This document shows positions 9,214-17,870 of a DNA stretch of 64,000 bases, one piece after another. Position 1 is the stretch's first letter; every line of letters starts with the position of its first letter. The notes beneath the pieces were generated by a model that saw nothing but the letters and a program-made list of their open reading frames with translations, was not told where the DNA came from and did no database searches. The stretch comes from Roseomonas mucosa (GTDB lineage: Bacteria; Pseudomonadota; Alphaproteobacteria; Acetobacterales; Acetobacteraceae): assembly GCA_945878375.1 (NCBI GenBank), contig CAMDWG010000004.1, positions 1 to 64,000 of the forward strand, given 5' to 3'. A program made the position numbers and the translations under genes.

Positions 9214-10362
9214 ATGCGGGTAGCGGTCCTGCGCGAACGGCGCGCGGCGGAAACGCGGGTGGCCGCGACGCCGGAGACAGTGAAGAAGCTTCAGGCGTTG
9301 GGCTGCACCGTGGCGGTGGAGTCCGGCGCCGGGCTCGCCTCGGGCATCCCCGACGCGCTGTTCCAGGATGCGGGCGCGGAGATCGCGGCGGATGCCGCGG
9401 CGGCGCTCGCCGGGGCGAACATCGTCCTGAAGGTGCGCGCGCCGCTCGGCGCGGGCGAAGGCGCGGTGGACGAGCTGGCGCTGATCCCGCGCGGCGCGCT
9501 GCTGATTGGCACGCTGCAGGCCGACAAGGCCATGGCCGGCGCCTATGCCGAGCTTGGCATCGATGCCTGCGCGATGGAAATGCTGCCGCGCATCACCCGC
9601 GCGCAGTCGATGGACGTCCTGTCCTCCCAGGCCAACCTCGCGGGCTACCGCGCGGTGATCGAGGCGGCGACGACCTATGATCGCGGCTTCCCCATGCTGA
9701 TGACCGCCGCCGGCACCATCCCGGCCGCTAATGTCTTCATCATGGGCGCGGGCGTCGCCGGCCTGCAGGCCATCGCGACGGCGCGGCGCCTCGGCGGCCG
9801 TGTGTCGGCCACCGATGTGCGCCCCGCGGCGAAGGAGGAGATCAAGTCCCTCGGCGCGTCCTTCGTCGGCTATGAGGATGAGGAGAGCAAGGCGGCCCAG
9901 ACCTCGGGCGGCTACGCCAAGCAGCTCTCGGCCGAGTTCTACGCCAAGCAGGCGGAAGTGGTCGCGGCCCACATCGCCAAGCAGGACATCGTGGTCACCA
10001 CCGCGCTGGTGCAGGGCCGCAAGGCGCCGACGCTGGTCACGGAAGCGATGGTCGCCTCGATGAAGCCGGGCAGCGTGATCGTGGACATCGCCTCCGATGC
10101 CGGCGGCAATGTCGCGGCGACCAAGCCGGGCGAGGCGATCACCACCGCCAATGGCGTGAAGGTGCTCGGCTATTCCAACTGGCCGGGTCGCATCGCCGGC
10201 GCGTCCTCCGCGCTCTATGCGCGGAACCTGCTCACCTTCCTGACCACCTTCTGGGACAAGGACGGCAAGAAGCCGAAGCTGGTCGAGGACGACGAGATCG
10301 TGAAGGGCGTCGCGCTGACCCGTGGCGGCGCCGTGGTCCACCCATCCCTCGCAGCCGGCTGA
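9214..10362 (+). CDS. pntAA: NAD(P) transhydrogenase subunit alpha part 1 (PntAA)
   Basis: A 382-residue soluble NAD(H)-binding domain I of proton-translocating transhydrogenase, related to alanine dehydrogenase. Visible features are the N-terminus MRVAVLRERRAAETRVAATP, the dinucleotide-binding loop GAGVAGLQAI and the block VIVDIASDAGGNVA. A GGGGGA Shine-Dalgarno-like run precedes the ATG at 9214. The enzyme couples hydride transfer from NADH to NADP+ to proton entry and supplies NADPH. The three-gene split (PntAA, PntAB, PntB) is the form common in alphaproteobacteria. Confidence 0.96.
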   Translation: MRVAVLRERRAAETRVAATPETVKKLQALGCTVAVESGAGLASGIPDALFQDAGAEIAADAAAALAGANIVLKVRAPLGAGEGAVDELALIPRGALLIGTLQADKAMAGAYAELGIDACAMEMLPRITRAQSMDVLSSQANLAGYRAVIEAATTYDRGFPMLMTAAGTIPAANVFIMGAGVAGLQAIATARRLGGRVSATDVRPAAKEEIKSLGASFVGYEDEESKAAQTSGGYAKQLSAEFYAKQAEVVAAHIAKQDIVVTTALVQGRKAPTLVTEAMVASMKPGSVIVDIASDAGGNVAATKPGEAITTANGVKVLGYSNWPGRIAGASSALYARNLLTFLTTFWDKDGKKPKLVEDDEIVKGVALTRGGAVVHPSLAAG

Positions 10363-10375
10363 GGAGAACAGCACG

Positions 10376-10771
10376 ATGACACCCCAGCAGATCGCCAATG
10401 AAGCGGCGGCGCTGTCCGACCGCGCGGCGCTGCTCGCCAATCAGGCGCGCCAGCTGGCCGAGACAGCAGCACCCGTCGCCGCGGCGGCGGAGCCGTTCCT
10501 GCTCCTGCTCACCATTTTCCTGATGGCCTGCTTCGTCGGCTATTACGTGGTGTGGGGCGTGACGCCCGCGCTGCATTCGCCGCTGATGGGCCTGACCAAC
10601 GCCATCTCCTCGGTGATCGTGGTGGGCGCCATCCTGGCCACGGGCCTGTCCGACAGCATCGCCGCCAAGATCTTCGGCTTCCTGGCCGTGACGCTGGCCG
10701 CGGTGAACATCGCCGGCGGCTTCATGGTCACCCGGCGCATGCTCGCGATGTTCAAGAAGAAGGGCAGCTGA
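10376..10771 (+). CDS. pntAB: NAD(P) transhydrogenase subunit alpha part 2 (PntAB)
   Basis: A 131-residue membrane subunit, domain II part of the alpha chain. It has a polar N-terminal helix and then about three membrane segments, including FLLLLTIFLMACFVGYYVV and the conserved VTPALHSPLMGLTNAIS, and ends with a Lys-rich tail. The ATG at 10376 is chosen because it follows GAGGAG and leaves 13 bases after pntAA. With PntB it forms the transmembrane proton channel. Confidence 0.95.
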   Translation: MTPQQIANEAAALSDRAALLANQARQLAETAAPVAAAAEPFLLLLTIFLMACFVGYYVVWGVTPALHSPLMGLTNAISSVIVVGAILATGLSDSIAAKIFGFLAVTLAAVNIAGGFMVTRRMLAMFKKKGS

Positions 10772-10774
10772 GCC

Positions 10775-12181
10775 ATGGCACAGACCTTCTCGACGCTGGC
10801 GTATCTCGTCGCCTCCGTCCTGTTCATCCTCGCGCTGCGCGGCCTGTCGCACCCTGAGACCAGCCGGCGGGGCAACCTGCTCGGCATGACCGGCATGGGC
10901 ATCGCCATCGTGGCGACGCTGCTGAAGCCGGGCATGGGGATCGACGGGATCGTCATCGTCATCGCGGGCCTCGCCATCGGCGGGACCATCGGCACGATCG
11001 TCGCCCAGCGCATCCAGATGACGGCGCTGCCCCAGCTGGTCGCGGCCTTCCACTCCCTGGTCGGCATGGCGGCGGTCTTCGTCGCGGCGGCCGCCTTCTA
11101 CGCGCCCGACGCCTTCGGCATCGGCGTGCCGGGGAACATCAAGGTCGCGTCGCTGATCGAGATGTCGCTCGGCCTCGCGATCGGCGCGATCACCTTCTCG
11201 GGCTCCGTCATCGCCTTCCTGAAGCTGGCGGGGCGCATGTCCGGCGCGCCGCTGATCTTCAAGGGCCAGCACATGCTGAACGCTGGCCTCGGCGTGCTGC
11301 TGCTGGTGCTGATCATCGCCTTCTGCGCCACCGGGTCGCAGGTGCTGTTCTGGCTGATCGCGCTGCTGTCCTTCGCGCTCGGCTTCCTGCTGATCGTGCC
11401 GATCGGGGGCGCGGACATGCCGGTCGTCGTCTCGATGCTGAACAGCTATTCGGGCTGGGCGGCGGCGGGCATCGGCTTCACCATCGGCAACCTGCTGCTG
11501 ATCGTGACCGGCGCGCTGGTCGGCGCCTCGGGCGCGATCCTGTCCTACATCATGTGCAAGGGCATGAACCGCTCGATCATCAACGTCCTGCTCGGCGGCT
11601 TCGGCAGCGAAGGCGGCGCGGCGGCGGTGGGCGGCAGCGCGGCGGACCGGGCCCCGGTCAAGTCGGGCTCGCCCGAGGACGCGGCCTACATGATGAAGAA
11701 CGCCCAAAAAATCATCATCGTGCCGGGCTACGGCATGGCGGTGGCGCAGGCCCAGCAGGTGCTGCGCGAGATGGCGGACCTTCTGAAGAAGGAAGGCGCC
11801 GAGATCTCCTACGCGATCCACCCGGTCGCGGGCCGCATGCCCGGCCACATGAACGTCCTGCTGGCCGAGGCGAATGTGCCTTACGACGAGGTGCATGAGC
11901 TGGAGGAGATCAACGCCGAATTCGCGGATGCGGACGTTGCCTTCGTGATCGGCGCCAATGACGTGACCAACCCGGCCGCGAAGACGGACAAGTCGTCTGC
12001 CATCTACGGCATGCCGATCCTGGATGTGGAGCGCGCGAAGACGGTGTTCTTCATCAAGCGCGGCATGGCCAGCGGCTATGCCGGCGTGGAGAATGAGCTG
12101 TTCTTCCGCCCGAACACGATGATGCTGTTCGGCGACGCGAAGAAGGTCACGCAGGAAATCGTCCAGGCCCTGCAGCGCTAG
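10775..12181 (+). CDS. pntB: NAD(P) transhydrogenase subunit beta (PntB)
   Basis: A 468-residue subunit. The N-terminal ~270 residues form about nine membrane helices (domain II). The C-terminal NADP(H)-binding domain III carries VPGYGMAVAQAQ, HPVAGRMPGHMNVLLAEA and VIGANDVTNPAA, all family signatures. It starts 3 bases after pntAB, so the three genes form one operon. The stop codon lies inside the left arm of a large palindrome (see next entry). Confidence 0.97.
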   Translation: MAQTFSTLAYLVASVLFILALRGLSHPETSRRGNLLGMTGMGIAIVATLLKPGMGIDGIVIVIAGLAIGGTIGTIVAQRIQMTALPQLVAAFHSLVGMAAVFVAAAAFYAPDAFGIGVPGNIKVASLIEMSLGLAIGAITFSGSVIAFLKLAGRMSGAPLIFKGQHMLNAGLGVLLLVLIIAFCATGSQVLFWLIALLSFALGFLLIVPIGGADMPVVVSMLNSYSGWAAAGIGFTIGNLLLIVTGALVGASGAILSYIMCKGMNRSIINVLLGGFGSEGGAAAVGGSAADRAPVKSGSPEDAAYMMKNAQKIIIVPGYGMAVAQAQQVLREMADLLKKEGAEISYAIHPVAGRMPGHMNVLLAEANVPYDEVHELEEINAEFADADVAFVIGANDVTNPAAKTDKSSAIYGMPILDVERAKTVFFIKRGMASGYAGVENELFFRPNTMMLFGDAKKVTQEIVQALQR

Positions 12182-12243
12182 AGCAGCGCCCATCCGGGTG
12201 GAAACGCTGCGCGTTTCCGCCGTATGGGCATAAGCTGCTCTAG
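12178..12243. repeat. Long three-tier palindrome overlapping the pntB stop
   Basis: Three nested arms pair: 12178-12187 with 12234-12243 (10 bp perfect), 12188-12193 with 12224-12229 (6 bp), and 12200-12206 with 12212-12218 (7 bp). The outer arm includes the pntB stop codon. The next bases (TATATGTTTTCTT) are T-rich, so it could end pntAB transcription. Its size and nested design also resemble a mobile palindromic repeat inserted at a gene end. Only one copy is in this window. Confidence 0.75.
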
Positions 12244-12268
12244 GATATATGTTTTCTTGAGTCCCGCC

Positions 12269-12298
12269 TTTCGCTCGGCCGTTCACGGCCGAGCGAAA
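12269..12298. repeat. Perfect 13-bp palindrome after pntB
   Basis: Arms 12269-12281 and 12286-12298 are perfect inverted copies around a 4-base loop. It lies 25 bases beyond the larger palindrome, with no T-run on either side. It may be a second terminator, an mRNA-stabilising structure, or a REP-like element. Confidence 0.6.
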
Positions 12299-12728
12299 CG
12301 TGCCCTAGCCTGCGTCACCGGCGGGGACGGGATCCATCCCGTCCCCCCGGATACCCTGGATGGCGCGACCGGGCCGCGCCGCCAGCCTCTCGCGCCACAT
12401 GGCGCCAGCCCGATTCCCCGCGACCTTCCTCTTCAAAATGTCGAATACCCGGCGGGACCCGCTGCGCGGCTTTGCCGCGGCGTGGCCCCTGGCCAGACAT
12501 GGCGTTGATAGGCCACCCAGGCGCCAAGGCGCGATGATGCGGCCGCAGCTTGGCGCATCGCGCCAGGGGGCACGCCGCCGCCAGCCCGCGAAGGGGCCAG
12601 ACGCGAATCGGGGGGATGGGGGTGGGGCGGCTGCTTGCGCCGGCGGTACAAGCACCCGGACAGCAAGAAACCGCGTCCGCAGGGGCTTCCCCTCGCGCCG
12701 CGGTCACTCAGGTCGGATGGGCGACGAA
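12299..12728. other. Intergenic stretch with no recognisable gene
   Basis: About 430 bases between the pntB palindromes and the rpsU terminator. Several frames are open, as expected at this GC content, but none resembles a known protein or has a convincing start. No RNA gene was recognised. It contains several short GC palindromes. Confidence 0.5.
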
Positions 12729-12747
12729 CCCCGGCCAGCGGCCGGGG
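12729..12747 (-). terminator. Terminator hairpin after rpsU
   Basis: A perfect 8-bp G/C stem (12729-12736 with 12740-12747) and 3-base loop lies 7 bases beyond the rpsU stop on the minus strand. No T-run follows, so it is called from stem strength and position. Confidence 0.6.
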
Positions 12748-12754
12748 TGCGGGC

Positions 12755-12958
12755 TCAGAAGCCTTCGCGCTCCATGCGCTTGCGCTCCACCTTGCGGGCG
12801 CGACGAACGGCCTCCGCGGCCTCACGGGCGCGGCGCTCGGACGGCTTCTCGTAATGACGACGGAGCTTCATCTCACGGAACACGCCCTCACGCTGGAGCT
12901 TCTTCTTCAGCGCCTTCAGGGCCTGGTCGATGTTATTGTCGCGGACGACGACCTGCAC
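12755..12958 (-). CDS. rpsU: 30S ribosomal protein S21
   Basis: A 67-residue basic protein with the S21 core [20 protein letters not shown] and the Arg/Lys/Glu-rich tail. I chose the GTG at 12958 rather than the in-frame TTG at 12967, because AGGAGG directly abuts the TTG, with no spacing, but lies 9 bases before the GTG, and alphaproteobacterial S21 begins just before QV(L/V)VRDNN. S21 sits on the 30S platform and helps mRNA base pairing. It diverges from def-COQ9, the arrangement after which the COQ9 family was originally named. Confidence 0.95.
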   Translation of the reverse strand: MQVVVRDNNIDQALKALKKKLQREGVFREMKLRRHYEKPSERRAREAAEAVRRARKVERKRMEREGF

Positions 12959-13144
12959 GCGGATCAACCTCCTGGTTGCATTTTAACGCTTGGAAAGCGG
13001 ACAAACGCCGAACAAGGCTCCAAGGTCTCCCTCGGCGCCCCCGACATCGGAGCGGAGCGTTTAGCACGCATTCCGCCGCGAAAGGAAGGCCTCCCGAAAC
13101 CCCGCCGGCGCATTACCTTACTCGGTGTAGCGTCCCGGACCGAC

Positions 13145-13672
13145 ATGGCCATCCTGAAGATCGCCCGCATGGGCCACCCCGTCCTGATCCGCCCCGCCGA
13201 CAAGGTGGCGGACCCGACCGCGCCCGAGATCCGGCGCCTGATCGCGGACATGGCCGAGACCATGGACGACGCGCAGGGAATGGGCCTCGCCGCGCCGCAG
13301 GTGCATGTGCCGCTGCGGCTGTTCGTCTGGCGCGGCGGGGCGGGCAATGTCATCGCCCTCATCAACCCCGAGATCGAAGCGGTGGGGGATGAGATCGAGG
13401 AAGGCTGGGAAGGCTGCCTGTCCATCCCGGGCCTCCGCGGCTGCGTGCCCCGCGCCGCGCGAATCCGCTTCCGCGGCGTCGATATCGAAGGCTGCCCGGT
13501 GGATGGCGAAGCCGCCGGCCTCGCCGCCCGCGTCATCCAGCATGAGGCGGACCACCTGGACGGGCGGCTCTATCCGATGCGAATGACCGATTTCACCCGG
13601 TTCGGCTTCACCGAGGATCTGGCGCGGGCCGCCGCCGCCGCGCGACCGCAGCAGGAGGAGCAGACGCCATGA
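13145..13672 (+). CDS. def: Peptide deformylase
   Basis: A 175-residue metalloenzyme that removes the N-formyl group from nascent proteins. All three metal-site motifs are present: GMGLAAPQ, EGCLSIPG and QHEADHLDG (HExxH). The ATG at 13145 gives the usual N-terminus MAILKIARMGHPVL. Its stop overlaps the COQ9 start as ATGA, so the two genes are coupled. Divergent from rpsU across about 185 bases that must hold both promoters. Confidence 0.97.
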   Translation: MAILKIARMGHPVLIRPADKVADPTAPEIRRLIADMAETMDDAQGMGLAAPQVHVPLRLFVWRGGAGNVIALINPEIEAVGDEIEEGWEGCLSIPGLRGCVPRAARIRFRGVDIEGCPVDGEAAGLAARVIQHEADHLDGRLYPMRMTDFTRFGFTEDLARAAAAARPQQEEQTP

Positions 13673-14259
13673 TCGAACGCAGCAACGACCGCGACGAGGC
13701 GCTGCGCGCCGCCCTGCCCCATGTCCCCGCCCTCGGCTGGTCGCGCGCGGCGCTCGAGGCCGGGTTGCGCGACCTTGGCCGCGATCCCCGCGAAGCCGAA
13801 TGGCTGTTCCCCGGCGGCCCGGTGGAGGCCGTGGAAGCCTGGTGCGACCTGGCGGACCGGGAGATGGAGGAACAGGCAAGGCAGGAAGACCTGCTCGGCC
13901 AGCGCATCCCCGCGCGCATCCGTCGCGTCATCACCATCCGGCTGGAACGCAACGAGGCGAATAAGGACGCCATCCGCCGCGCGCTGGCGCTGCAATCCCT
14001 GCCCTGGAACGTGCCCTCCGCGCTGCGGACCGTGGCGCGGACGGCCGATTCGATGTGGGCGGCGGCGGGCGATACCTCGGCGGATTTCTCCTGGTACACG
14101 CGGCGGGCGACGCTCGCAGGGGTGTATGGCGCCACCCTCGCCTTCTGGATGCAGGACGACACGCCGGGCTTCCCGGCGACTCGGACCTTCCTCGACCGGC
14201 GCTTGGCCGATCTCGCGAAGCTCCAGCGGCCGCGTGGGCCTAAGCGGCAGGTTGCCTGA
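13669..14259 (+). CDS. COQ9-family ubiquinone biosynthesis protein
   Basis: A 196-residue mostly helical protein of the COQ9 family, earlier described as the rpsU-divergently transcribed family, which is its context here. In eukaryotes COQ9 binds lipid and presents quinone intermediates to COQ7. The visible core includes EWLFPGGPVEAVEAW, PWNVPSALRTVARTADSMW and FSWYTRRATLAGVYGAT, the last two being family hallmarks. It overlaps def by 4 bases. Confidence 0.92.
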   Translation: MIERSNDRDEALRAALPHVPALGWSRAALEAGLRDLGRDPREAEWLFPGGPVEAVEAWCDLADREMEEQARQEDLLGQRIPARIRRVITIRLERNEANKDAIRRALALQSLPWNVPSALRTVARTADSMWAAAGDTSADFSWYTRRATLAGVYGATLAFWMQDDTPGFPATRTFLDRRLADLAKLQRPRGPKRQVA

Positions 14260-14318
14260 ACTTCCGAGCAGACTTCACGACTTGGATGCAACCGCCTGGA
14301 TCGCCACGCGGCCGCGAC

Positions 14319-14339
14319 GGCCGGGCGCCAAGCCCGGCC
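14319..14339 (+). terminator. Hairpin after the def-COQ9 unit
   Basis: A perfect 8-bp stem, 14319-14326 with 14332-14339, and 5-base loop, 60 bases past the COQ9 stop. It is followed by only two T residues, so termination is inferred. Confidence 0.5.
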
Positions 14340-14406
14340 TTGCGGCACAGCCCTGTCGTGCTCTAGGCAGGCGCTCGCAGGGTCCGCCGGGCCCGATGGG
14401 AGACCG

Positions 14407-14952
14407 ATGTCGATGCGCCACCACCAGGCTCTTCGCCGCAAGACCAGCCTCCGCCTGCTGATCGGCGGCCTCGCCGCTTTGGTGGCCGGCCCCGCCATCG
14501 CGCAGACCTGCCTCCAGCCCGCCGAGCGGACCGCCTTCGATGTGCGCGCGCTGCAAAGCAAGCTGATGGTCGCCGCCTTGTCCTGCAGCCAGGATGCCGC
14601 CTACAATGCCTTCGTCCGCAAGTTCCAGGGCGAGCTGACCGGCGCCTATCGCGGCGTGCAGGGCCATTTCCGCCGCACCGCCGGCGGCGCACACCAGCGC
14701 GAACTCGACGGCTTCATCACCCAGATGGCCAATGCCCAGTCGCAGGACCAGATCCGCTCCGGGTCGCAATACTGCCCATTGACGACCCCTCTCTTCGGCC
14801 TGGCCATGGCCCAGCCGAATGTGGAGGCGCTGGCCGCCTTCGCGCGGGAACGCAACGTGCTGAACCCGCTGACGACGCCGGAATGCGCCGCGCCGGCTGC
14901 GTCCCCTGCCCGCCCCGCCACGCCGCCCCGCCAGCGCCAGGCCTCCCGCTAG
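14407..14952 (+). CDS. Secreted protein of unknown function
   Basis: A 181-residue protein with a clear signal peptide: basic start, hydrophobic core LLIGGLAALVAGPAIA and a probable cleavage before QTCLQP. The mature part is helical and has cysteines at CLQP, LSCSQ, QYCPL and PECAA, which could form periplasmic disulfides. The C-terminus is Pro/Ala-rich. I do not recognise the family. It lies 14 bases before the ATP12 gene on the same strand. Confidence 0.75.
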   Translation: MSMRHHQALRRKTSLRLLIGGLAALVAGPAIAQTCLQPAERTAFDVRALQSKLMVAALSCSQDAAYNAFVRKFQGELTGAYRGVQGHFRRTAGGAHQRELDGFITQMANAQSQDQIRSGSQYCPLTTPLFGLAMAQPNVEALAAFARERNVLNPLTTPECAAPAASPARPATPPRQRQASR

Positions 14953-14966
14953 GCACCGGCCGCGCC

Positions 14967-15671
14967 GTGAAGCGGTTCTGGGACCGGGCGGAACCGGCCG
15001 AGGCCGAGGGCCGCATCGGCGTGCTGCTGGATGGCCGGCCGCTGCGCCTGCCGGGCGGCGCGCCGCTCCGCCTCGCCTCCCCCGCGCTCGCGCAAGCGAT
15101 CGCCGAGGAATGGAACGCCGCCGGCGGCGGCAAGGGCGCGCCCTTCAGCCATGACGACGTGCCGCTGACCCGCCTGGCCGGGACGGCGGCAGAACGCATC
15201 GCCCCCGACCCCGCCCCCACCATCGCAGCGCTCGCGAAATACGCCGAGACCGACCTGCTCTGCTATCGCGCCGAGGATCGAAGGCTCGCCACCCGGCAAG
15301 CGGCGGAATGGGATCCGCTGCTGGATTGGTGCGCCCTGGCGCATGACGCACCTTTGCGCGTGACCACGGGCGTGATGCCGGTGGCGCAGCCCCCCCAGGC
15401 GCTCTCGGCACTCGCCCGCGTGGTCGGCGCGCATCCGCCGATGGAGTTGGCCGCGCTCGGCGTCGCGGTGCCGGCGCTGGGTTCCCTGGTGCTGGGCTTG
15501 GCGCTGGCCGCCGGCCGGATCGACGCCAAGACGGCGGAGGACGCCTCGACCCTCGATGAGCGCTACCAGGAGGAATTCTGGGGCCTGGATGCCGAGGCCG
15601 CATCCCGCCGCGCCCAGGTCGCGGCCGATGTGGCGCTGGCCGCGCGGCTGCTGGAACTGGCGCGGGCCTGA
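14967..15671 (+). CDS. ATP12-family F1-ATPase assembly chaperone
   Basis: A 234-residue protein starting at GTG 14967 (KRFWDRAE). The ATP12 signature is visible: VLLDGRPLRLPGGAPL, LAQAIAEEWNA, then VPLTRLAGTA, AKYAETDLLCYRA and WDPLLDW. In mitochondria ATP12 binds the F1 alpha subunit before assembly; alphaproteobacteria share the gene. A longer reading with an ATG at 14883 would overlap the preceding gene, so I reject it. Confidence 0.93.
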   Translation: MKRFWDRAEPAEAEGRIGVLLDGRPLRLPGGAPLRLASPALAQAIAEEWNAAGGGKGAPFSHDDVPLTRLAGTAAERIAPDPAPTIAALAKYAETDLLCYRAEDRRLATRQAAEWDPLLDWCALAHDAPLRVTTGVMPVAQPPQALSALARVVGAHPPMELAALGVAVPALGSLVLGLALAAGRIDAKTAEDASTLDERYQEEFWGLDAEAASRRAQVAADVALAARLLELARA

Positions 15672-15978
15672 TCCGGACCCTTTCGGGACCGCCCATCCGC
15701 TTTTTCCTTGTTCCCTCACCCATCCTGCCCTATTCCCCGCCGCGTCAGCGGGGCGCTTCCCCGCCGTGCCCGGCCGCGTGAGCGGACCCGGCCCCGCCCT
15801 GCGGGGCGCGCGGTCCGGACCAGGGCGCCAGAGTTGCGCGCTTCCCCGCCGAGACATCGGCTTGCCGGAAGCCGGTTCCGACACGCCAGGAGCGTCCCCA
15901 TCGCGCGGGCCGCACCGCACCCACCGACCGCGCCCGCAAGGGCGGAGCGCGGCGGCATGAGCGGATTCGACCTTAGTC

Positions 15979-17448
15979 ATGTCTTCCAACGACACCTCCA
16001 CCCAGGCCGCCCCGGCGGCCCCCAGCTTCCAGACCCTCGCCCTCGACACCCGCCTCCTCCAGGCGCTGGCGGAGGAAGGCTACGAAACCCCGACCCCGAT
16101 CCAGCGGGATGCCATCCCCTCGGCGCTCGCGGGGCGCGACCTGCTCGGCATCGCCCAGACCGGCACCGGCAAGACCGCCGCCTTCGGCCTGCCGCTGCTG
16201 CACCGGTTGGCCAATGCGGGCGGCCGCCCGCCGCGCGGCGGCTGCCGGGCGCTGATCCTGTCCCCCACCCGCGAATTGGCCAGCCAGATCGCGGACAGCC
16301 TGAAGGCCTATGGCCGCCATCTCGGCCTGTCGGTCGCCGTCGTGTTCGGCGGCGTCGGCTATGGCCCGCAGCGCAGCGCGCTCGCGCGCGGCATCGACAT
16401 CCTGGTGGCGACGCCGGGGCGGCTGCAGGACCATCTGGACCAGGGCACGGCGCGGCTCGACCGGATCGAGACGCTGGTGCTCGATGAAGCGGACCAGATG
16501 CTGGATAAGGGCTTCTGGCCCGCCATCCGCCGCATGCTGCCTGTGCTGCCGAAGGACCGGCAGACGATGTTCTTCTCCGCCACCATGCCCGCCGAGGTCG
16601 CGAAGCTCGCCGCCGAGATCCTGAAAGACCCCGTGCGGGTCGAGGTCACGCCGGTCGCCACCACGGCCGAGAAGGTCGCGCAGAAGCTGATCTTCATCGA
16701 GCAGTCCGGCAAGCGCGGCGTGCTGGCGGAATTGCTGCGCGGCCAGGGGGTGGGCCGCGCGCTGGTCTTCACCCGCACCAAGCACGGCGCCGACAAGGTG
16801 GTGAAGAACCTCGCCGCCGATGGCATCAGCGCCAACGCGATCCACGGCAACAAGGGCCAGTCCCAGCGGGAACGCGCGCTGGCGGAATTCCGCGCCGGCA
16901 CCGCCCCGGTGCTGGTCGCCACCGACATCGCCGCCCGCGGCATCGATGTGGACGGCGTCACCCATGTGATCCAGCACGACATGCCGGACACGCCCGAGGC
17001 CTATGTGCACCGCATCGGCCGCACCGCGCGCGCCGGCGCGTCCGGCATCGCCATCGCGCTCTGCGCGCATGATGAGCGGGAGAAGCTCTGGCAGGTCGAG
17101 AAGCTGATCCGCCAGGAAATCGCGCGCGAGGATCGCCGCCAGGATGTCTCCCAGCCGATGCATCGCACGGCCGGGCGCCCGGATGCGGTGAAGCCCGCCG
17201 GCGGCCGTGGGCGCGGCCCGCAGCAGCCGCGCCGCCCGCAGCAGCCGCAGGGCCAGCGCCGCGACGGGCAGCGCCCGGCCAAGCCGAGCGGGCAGTCCGC
17301 CCCGGCCGGAAAGCCGCAACCGGCGCGCGGCGGTGACGCGCCGCTCCGCCGCCCCGCCGCCGCCCCGGCCACGGAACACAAGGACCGCAGCTGGCGCGAG
17401 GGTGATTTCCGCGACAGCGCCGCGCCGGCCTTCCTCCGCCGCCGCTGA
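15979..17448 (+). CDS. rhlE: DEAD-box RNA helicase, RhlE type
   Basis: A 489-residue DEAD-box helicase. Motifs in order are Q motif (TPIQRDAIP), I (AQTGTGKT), Ia (PTRELASQ), II (VLDEADQM), III (FSATMP) and VI (HRIGRTARAG). A Gly/Arg/Pro/Gln-rich C-terminal tail from about residue 390 is likely to bind RNA. It unwinds structured RNA in ribosome assembly, RNA decay or cold response. An upstream ATG at 15958 (gcATGAGC) is not in this frame. It converges with fliJ-fliI. Confidence 0.95.
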   Translation: MSSNDTSTQAAPAAPSFQTLALDTRLLQALAEEGYETPTPIQRDAIPSALAGRDLLGIAQTGTGKTAAFGLPLLHRLANAGGRPPRGGCRALILSPTRELASQIADSLKAYGRHLGLSVAVVFGGVGYGPQRSALARGIDILVATPGRLQDHLDQGTARLDRIETLVLDEADQMLDKGFWPAIRRMLPVLPKDRQTMFFSATMPAEVAKLAAEILKDPVRVEVTPVATTAEKVAQKLIFIEQSGKRGVLAELLRGQGVGRALVFTRTKHGADKVVKNLAADGISANAIHGNKGQSQRERALAEFRAGTAPVLVATDIAARGIDVDGVTHVIQHDMPDTPEAYVHRIGRTARAGASGIAIALCAHDEREKLWQVEKLIRQEIAREDRRQDVSQPMHRTAGRPDAVKPAGGRGRGPQQPRRPQQPQGQRRDGQRPAKPSGQSAPAGKPQPARGGDAPLRRPAAAPATEHKDRSWREGDFRDSAAPAFLRRR

Positions 17449-17456
17449 CAAGGGCT

Positions 17457-17480
17457 GGGGGGCGGCGGTTTCGCCACCCC
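17457..17480. terminator. Hairpin between convergent rhlE and fliJ
   Basis: A G/C stem-loop with a GTTT loop and one mismatch occupies the 35-base convergent spacer. It can serve both genes. No strong T-run is present. Confidence 0.45.
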
Positions 17481-17483
17481 CGC

Positions 17484-17870
17484 TCAGCCCCGCCGGATAT
17501 CGTCCAGCGCCACCTGCTCCGCCGCCAGCCGTTCGGTGCGGCGCGCGGCGCGGCGGGCCTGGATCAGCCGCTCCACCGCCTCGGCATCGGCACGCGCCGA
17601 GACCAGCCTCTGGCGCGCCAACTCCGCCAGGGCTTCGGCCCGGCGCATTCCCTCCTCCGCCCGCTGCCGCGCCCGCTGCGCGGCCGGCAGCCAGGCGGCG
17701 TAATCGGCGCCGGGGGCCGAGACCTCTCGCGTCAGGGCCTCGGCCGCCGACCGCGCGGCGGCGCTGGTGGCACCCAGCGCGGCCTGCGCGGACGCCATCT
17801 CGCGCCGCGCGGCGTCGCGCGCCAGGGCGCGCACCAGCGCCAGGACCTCGATCGGGTCACGCCTTGGCAT
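17484..17870 (-). CDS. fliJ: FliJ-like flagellar export protein
   Basis: A 128-residue Ala/Arg/Glu-rich coiled-coil protein, starting 14 bases inside the end of fliI. FliJ-type proteins form the central stalk of the FliI export ATPase ring, comparable to the gamma subunit of F1. The sequence itself is too low in complexity for confident family assignment; size, coiled-coil nature and overlap with fliI are the basis. Confidence 0.7.
   Translation of the reverse strand: MPRRDPIEVLALVRALARDAARREMASAQAALGATSAAARSAAEALTREVSAPGADYAAWLPAAQRARQRAEEGMRRAEALAELARQRLVSARADAEAVERLIQARRAARRTERLAAEQVALDDIRRG

Noticed and set aside
12305-12655. Open frames in the spacer between pntB and rpsU
   Set aside because: They overlap in several frames, as GC-rich noncoding DNA does, and none has a plausible start or known pattern.
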